Source of the DNA: AAA044-D11 sp965268555 | GTDB taxonomy: Bacteria; Actinomycetota; Actinomycetes; Nanopelagicales; Nanopelagicaceae | Assembly (NCBI GenBank): GCA_965268555.1 | Contig: OZ254174.1 | Coordinates: 682,001-746,000, forward strand | Length of the DNA stretch: 64,000 bases | Direction: 5' to 3' | In this document: piece by piece, positions 60,765 to 64,000 of the stretch | How the letters are laid out: every line of letters starts with the position of its first letter | Position numbering within the stretch: the first letter of the stretch is position 1 | Notes under the pieces: generated by a model | What the model was told of the DNA's origin: nothing | Databases searched by the model: none | What the model saw: the letters and a program-made list of their open reading frames with translations, nothing else | Translations under genes and position numbers: made by a program

Positions 60765-61157
60765 CTACTCGAACTCCTCGTCGGCGACTTTGCGCTTACT
60801 CTTCTTCGCCTTCGCATCGCTACTCTTTTTCATCTTCGAAACTGCAAGCAGAGCGCCGGCCGCGTTCATAGCCATCTTATTTTTATCTAAAAAGCCCTCT
60901 GTTGAATCAGAGATCTTTGTTGTCAGACCTTCAACAGTCTTAGTTACTTTATTTATACTTTGGAGTGGGCCATTAATTAACTCAACTGTAAGAGTCACCT
61001 CTTCGAGAAGTGGCGTAACTTCGCTCGTGAGGTCGGTGATTGCCGCGCCAGCTTGGTCTACTAACTTTCCGACTCGAATTACCGCATAACCAATCGCGAC
61101 AGCAATCACAAAAAGTGAGAGCGCTGCGATTATTGTTGCAATTCCACCTGGACCCAT
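60765..61157 (-). CDS. DUF948 domain membrane protein
   Basis: 130-residue protein with an N-terminal membrane helix (ATIIAALSLFVIAVAIGYAV, residues 7-26), a coiled-coil-like middle and a Lys/Ser-rich tail. It matches the DUF948 type common next to alaS in actinobacteria. The function is unknown. ATG 61157 has TAGGCT six bases upstream and no Shine-Dalgarno. Confidence 0.83.
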   Translation of the reverse strand: MGPGGIATIIAALSLFVIAVAIGYAVIRVGKLVDQAGAAITDLTSEVTPLLEEVTLTVELINGPLQSINKVTKTVEGLTTKISDSTEGFLDKNKMAMNAAGALLAVSKMKKSSDAKAKKSKRKVADEEFE

Positions 61158-61163
61158 ATCTAA

Positions 61164-61169
61164 AGCCTA
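61164..61169 (-). promoter_or_regulatory. Candidate leaderless -10 box for DUF948-alaS
   Basis: TAGGCT on the minus strand ends six bases before ATG 61157, in the 25-base gap after the FtsH-like gene. Confidence 0.5.
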
Positions 61170-61182
61170 CCCGATGCTGCTA

Positions 61183-63459
61183 TTAAGGAGCTTCAAATAC
61201 TGGGATCGCAACTTCTGGTCGCTCATGCTTTTGATGGGCGGTAACGGCCGCTAAGTGATATCTCCAGATGGCATCTAGATTTTTTTGGTCTAAATAAGGA
61301 CGACCATCGACCAATGGGCCAGATGTTCCATTCATTACTGCAATCACATCATCGCCGGAAATAGTTTTATATGTCTCTAAGGCATGGGCCAGAGCTAACA
61401 CTTTGAATTTATTCTCGCTAAGTATCTCTTCTGCTTTTGAGAGTAATGAGGTCAAATTGTTTTCAATTCGATCCCCTAGGGCCATTCGCAATTCTTTGGC
61501 GCCATCATCCTTGCCGCGCCCGCCGCCCGGGGCTCCAACTTCATAGCGACGATTTGAAGCATGTGAAGAAATAGTTGAACCCATTCCCCAATGCCCTTCC
61601 ATAAAGCTGGCAATAGTTGTTGCACTCTCTAGATCACCAGAGACACCAGATGAGTTATCTCCTTCGAAGAACATTCGTTCACCCGCTAGCGATGCGACTG
61701 AAACCAAAATATCTGATTCGTATTCGGTCCGCCATCTTGTGAATTGATCGTCTGGCGGAATACTCGCAACCATTCCCAAATAGTCAGAACCTTTTTCAAT
61801 CGTAGCTAAATCAATAGCCATATGCTGGCGCACTAAATATGCCATCACACCATGACATGCTTCGTGAACTGCTACTGCGTGACGCTCGCGTTCAATGTAT
61901 TCAACGTCTTCGGCTGGACCTAGATCCTTCAACTGCTTGGCTTTAATTACATCGGTCCAAGTAATTGAAGTTCGGCCATTTCGAATCGCCATGATAAGCG
62001 CTTCATTAATCGTATCTTTAATAATTGCACCGGTTGCGTACGGCGTGATGGTCGCTAATTTATCAATCTCTTCAGCGGTAAGCGAGTGGGCAACTTTGTC
62101 TAGGTAACCCTGATAAGTACGAATACGACCAGCTTTACTTGGATAACCAACGCGATACATGCGATCTATTCGACCTGGGCGCAGTAACGCTTCATCCAAC
62201 GCTTCGGGCATATTTGTCGCCATCACTACGAGAATTCGATACTTCGGTGGATTCTTAGGTCGCATGCCAAGTGCTCTACGAACAACCCTATTTATGAATC
62301 CACGCGGCTTCTTCAAGCCAGAGAGCTCGGTCAATAACGCTTGCAAAGTTCCCATACCCCCGCCGCCACCACCAGCTGCACCGCCCATTACAAATTGATT
62401 AGATGCAATTTGGTTAGTTGCAATTGCATTAGTAGTTATCAAATTCTTACCTGGCTCGGAGAGATAATTTCCACCATTGCAAGGCGTTCCAAAAATTGAG
62501 TTGTTTGTTGCGGACTTATATGGCCCTGGTGCGCTAATTCCGCGATTACCCAAGGAGTCAGCTTCATCGAAAAATACAACAACGCCACCATAGCGAAGCG
62601 CTAACTTGCGAAGCTTGCGGAATAGCGATTTAACTTTCAATACACCAACGCCCATAAACATATTCGTGAAGGCACCTGGATCAACGAATACGAAAGGCTT
62701 TCCTGTTTCGCCAGCCATCGATTCGGCCATCAAAGTTTTACCTGTGCCTGGAGGCCCCCAAAGCAAGATTCCACCTGGAACATAGCCGCCATGTTTTTCA
62801 ATTAATTCAGGCGATTCTAAGAAGAGAAGATTTTCCCGAATACGGTTTAGAACGTGGTCTTGTCCCCAAACATCAGAGAATCGAGTGCGAATGTCATCTG
62901 GGAAATAGGTATCAACACCACCGCGACTTAGAAACCAGAAGATTGCTGCAAATTGAATTACCACGAAGAAAACTGCAAATAGAAGTTGTCCGAGCATAGG
63001 AAGGGCAGACCAGAGCGCCTTCGGTGCGAAGAAAAGTGCCCGAACTGGTGTCTCTTTGTAGATTGCTCCAAGAACCACTGATAGCAGAGCTACAAATACC
63101 AACCACTTAATAACACGGCCCAGGCGATAGCGATTCCAATCACTGAGTTTATGGAGAAGGCGATCAACGAACGAGAAGTATCTAAGCCAGACACCATGAT
63201 AAGGCGCAAGCAATTCAGCGAGAAGGAAGTGCAATTGGCGCACAATTTCGACAACCGCAAGTACCAACAACCATTTGCGATCCTGTGCAGTTCTAACAAT
63301 GGCGTCAGAGAATGAGAGCAGTGGATTATCAGCCATGCTTGCCCAAGCAAGTACAAAGAAAACTATTGTGAATAGCAGGAGAAACTTGATGCGATCGTAA
63401 AAGGCTAGGTGGATCCGAGTTTTACGATCAGTATCTCGGGGACGGCTTTGCTCGCTCAT
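61183..63459 (-). CDS. FtsH-like membrane AAA protease with atypical N-terminus and insertion
   Basis: 758-residue protein. The N-terminal ~180 residues have about four hydrophobic segments (24-42, 62-84, 115-133, 146-178), unlike the two-helix FtsH N-terminus. The AAA domain follows with Walker A GPPGTGKT (235-242), pore-like NMFMGVG, Walker B VVFFDEADSLGNR and the arginine-finger region LRPGRIDR. Between Walker B and the next helix, residues about 307-370 form a Gly/Asn-rich insertion (TTNAIATNQIASNQ, then a glycine run), against about 20 residues in FtsH. The M41 domain has the intact zinc motif HEACH (532-536) and GDLESAT with D609 as third ligand. So it is predicted to be an active membrane protease. 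The ATG overlaps the upstream gene by four bases. Confidence 0.85.
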   Translation of the reverse strand: MSEQSRPRDTDRKTRIHLAFYDRIKFLLLFTIVFFVLAWASMADNPLLSFSDAIVRTAQDRKWLLVLAVVEIVRQLHFLLAELLAPYHGVWLRYFSFVDRLLHKLSDWNRYRLGRVIKWLVFVALLSVVLGAIYKETPVRALFFAPKALWSALPMLGQLLFAVFFVVIQFAAIFWFLSRGGVDTYFPDDIRTRFSDVWGQDHVLNRIRENLLFLESPELIEKHGGYVPGGILLWGPPGTGKTLMAESMAGETGKPFVFVDPGAFTNMFMGVGVLKVKSLFRKLRKLALRYGGVVVFFDEADSLGNRGISAPGPYKSATNNSIFGTPCNGGNYLSEPGKNLITTNAIATNQIASNQFVMGGAAGGGGGGMGTLQALLTELSGLKKPRGFINRVVRRALGMRPKNPPKYRILVVMATNMPEALDEALLRPGRIDRMYRVGYPSKAGRIRTYQGYLDKVAHSLTAEEIDKLATITPYATGAIIKDTINEALIMAIRNGRTSITWTDVIKAKQLKDLGPAEDVEYIERERHAVAVHEACHGVMAYLVRQHMAIDLATIEKGSDYLGMVASIPPDDQFTRWRTEYESDILVSVASLAGERMFFEGDNSSGVSGDLESATTIASFMEGHWGMGSTISSHASNRRYEVGAPGGGRGKDDGAKELRMALGDRIENNLTSLLSKAEEILSENKFKVLALAHALETYKTISGDDVIAVMNGTSGPLVDGRPYLDQKNLDAIWRYHLAAVTAHQKHERPEVAIPVFEAP

Positions 63460-64000
63460 TTGTTGCCTCTCACTGTAAATGAATCACCTATTGCCTGAAG
63501 TTTCGCCGCATTCTTTTTAAAGTATTTAGTAGTTGCCCTGATGATAAGGATATATATCCGTGTTCGGTCATCAGAAACTAGGGATGTTTGGTCAATCGTT
63601 TGGGAGACTCCTAGTGGACCACCAAAGGTGAAGGTCGTGCGCACTCCCCGAGCTACTTTCTCTACTCGCTCAACATCGTCATGAAGTACAAACTTTGGAT
63701 TGGCCTTCGCCGGATCTCCTAGCCAAGTAGTTAACGGAACGATTAAATCTCGTAGCGAATTGTATGAAATCGAGTTCATGTCGTCGTAATTCAGATCTCT
63801 AACGCGCATATAGACAACTGCGCCCTCGACCGGATCGAGGCTGAGAGCATTTAGTGCGCTTACCTTGGTGGAAGTGCTGTAGGCCTCTTGCCAAATAACG
63901 TTAGCTAAACGATCGGCAGCACCTGGAGCAGTTGACTTTGATTCGGCCTTAGTTAACGCCGTACTCGAAATTTTATGCCAACCATTCGGGATTGCGACAT
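63456..64000 (-). CDS. Unrecognised protein, N-terminus cut by window edge
   Basis: The frame is open to the window end; an internal ATG at 63809 is not the start. At least 180 residues are visible, opening VAIPNGWHKISSTALTKAES. They are followed by NVIWQEAYSTSTKVSALNAL, a soluble region with TTFTFGGPLGVSQTIDQTSL, and the C-terminus KLQAIGDSFTVRGNK. The pattern resembles exported or lipoprotein-like actinobacterial proteins of unknown function (PsbP/LpqN-like ending), but that is only an impression; no signal peptide can be seen. It overlaps the FtsH-like start as ATGA, so the two are probably co-translated and may work together. Confidence 0.6.
   Translation of the reverse strand, partial: VAIPNGWHKISSTALTKAESKSTAPGAADRLANVIWQEAYSTSTKVSALNALSLDPVEGAVVYMRVRDLNYDDMNSISYNSLRDLIVPLTTWLGDPAKANPKFVLHDDVERVEKVARGVRTTFTFGGPLGVSQTIDQTSLVSDDRTRIYILIIRATTKYFKKNAAKLQAIGDSFTVRGNK

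Noticed and set aside
62390..62470. Low-complexity insertion in the FtsH-like gene as an assembly error
   Set aside because: The frame is open through it, both flanking AAA motifs are in register, and the residues change from Asn/Thr to Gly without a simple DNA repeat. Long reads could still test it.
1..64000. Mobile elements, prophage, CRISPR arrays or defence islands
   Set aside because: No transposase, integrase, phage gene, regularly spaced repeats or restriction genes were found. Gene order is essentially that of conserved actinobacterial core loci.

Overview
The window is a gene-dense stretch of a low-GC (roughly 43-45 % by eye), streamlined actinobacterial chromosome. Actinobacteria-specific genes fix the phylum: mycothiol ligase MshC, the GarA/FtsR/BFN/MerR block beside gcvH and gcvP, PafB/PafC, a BldD-type regulator, actinobacterial IHF (mIHF) and a helicase-dead PriA. 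Low GC, very short intergenic gaps, ATGA/TAATG start-stop overlaps and the absence of IS elements, phage genes or CRISPR arrays suggest a free-living planktonic actinobacterium such as the acI/Nanopelagicales group. That assignment is inference. No stretch longer than 300 bases lacks a gene.

Layout. 1-6822 (+): end of der, a CDP-alcohol phosphatidyltransferase, gcvH-garA-ftsR-BFN, then a second MerR gene with its own promoter, a terminator, and gcvP. 6852-14669 (-): polyprenol-P-mannose synthase, 5'-3' exonuclease, helY, lipid kinase, tatC, tatA, pafC, pafB. 14748-15260 (+): an FKBP lipoprotein. 15266-22810 (-): trmI, metH, mshC and the conserved SCO1664-like/DUF3090/phosphomutase trio. 22860-29256: an aldo/keto reductase, an M20 peptidase, tRNA-Leu(GAG), a zinc alcohol dehydrogenase, two membrane proteins, ung and an ABC ATPase. 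29315-32356: serB, hisG, hisE, rpe. 32431-40797 (-): rsmB-fmt-def, priA, metK, coaBC, rpoZ and a fused mIHF-Gmk gene. 40803-50464 (-): complete UMP pathway pyrF-pyrD-pyrK-carB-carA-pyrC-pyrB-pyrR. 50589 (+): bldD. 51073-55284 (-): nusB, efp, aroQ, aroB, aroK, aroC. 55373-64000 (-): prepilin peptidase, aroE, mltG, ruvX, alaS, a DUF948 protein, a divergent FtsH-like protease and a partial gene.

Most gene order matches Streptomyces or Mycobacterium, so the departures stand out: (i) mIHF and guanylate kinase are one open frame; (ii) the Pup-proteasome block expected between trmI and the FKBP/pafBC genes is absent; (iii) the DUF881/Sbp genes expected between the phosphatidyltransferase and gcvH are absent; (iv) the pyr operon has a class 1B DHODH (PyrD+PyrK) and a short PyrF; (v) an FtsH-like protease with an unusual N-terminus and a Gly/Asn-rich insertion lies upstream of alaS.

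Regulation that can be read directly: many starts have a TANNNT -10 box exactly six bases upstream, the signature of leaderless transcripts. The pyrR leader carries a PyrR-binding RNA motif abutting its Shine-Dalgarno sequence. The BldD homologue retains the RxD-X8-RxxD c-di-GMP signature.
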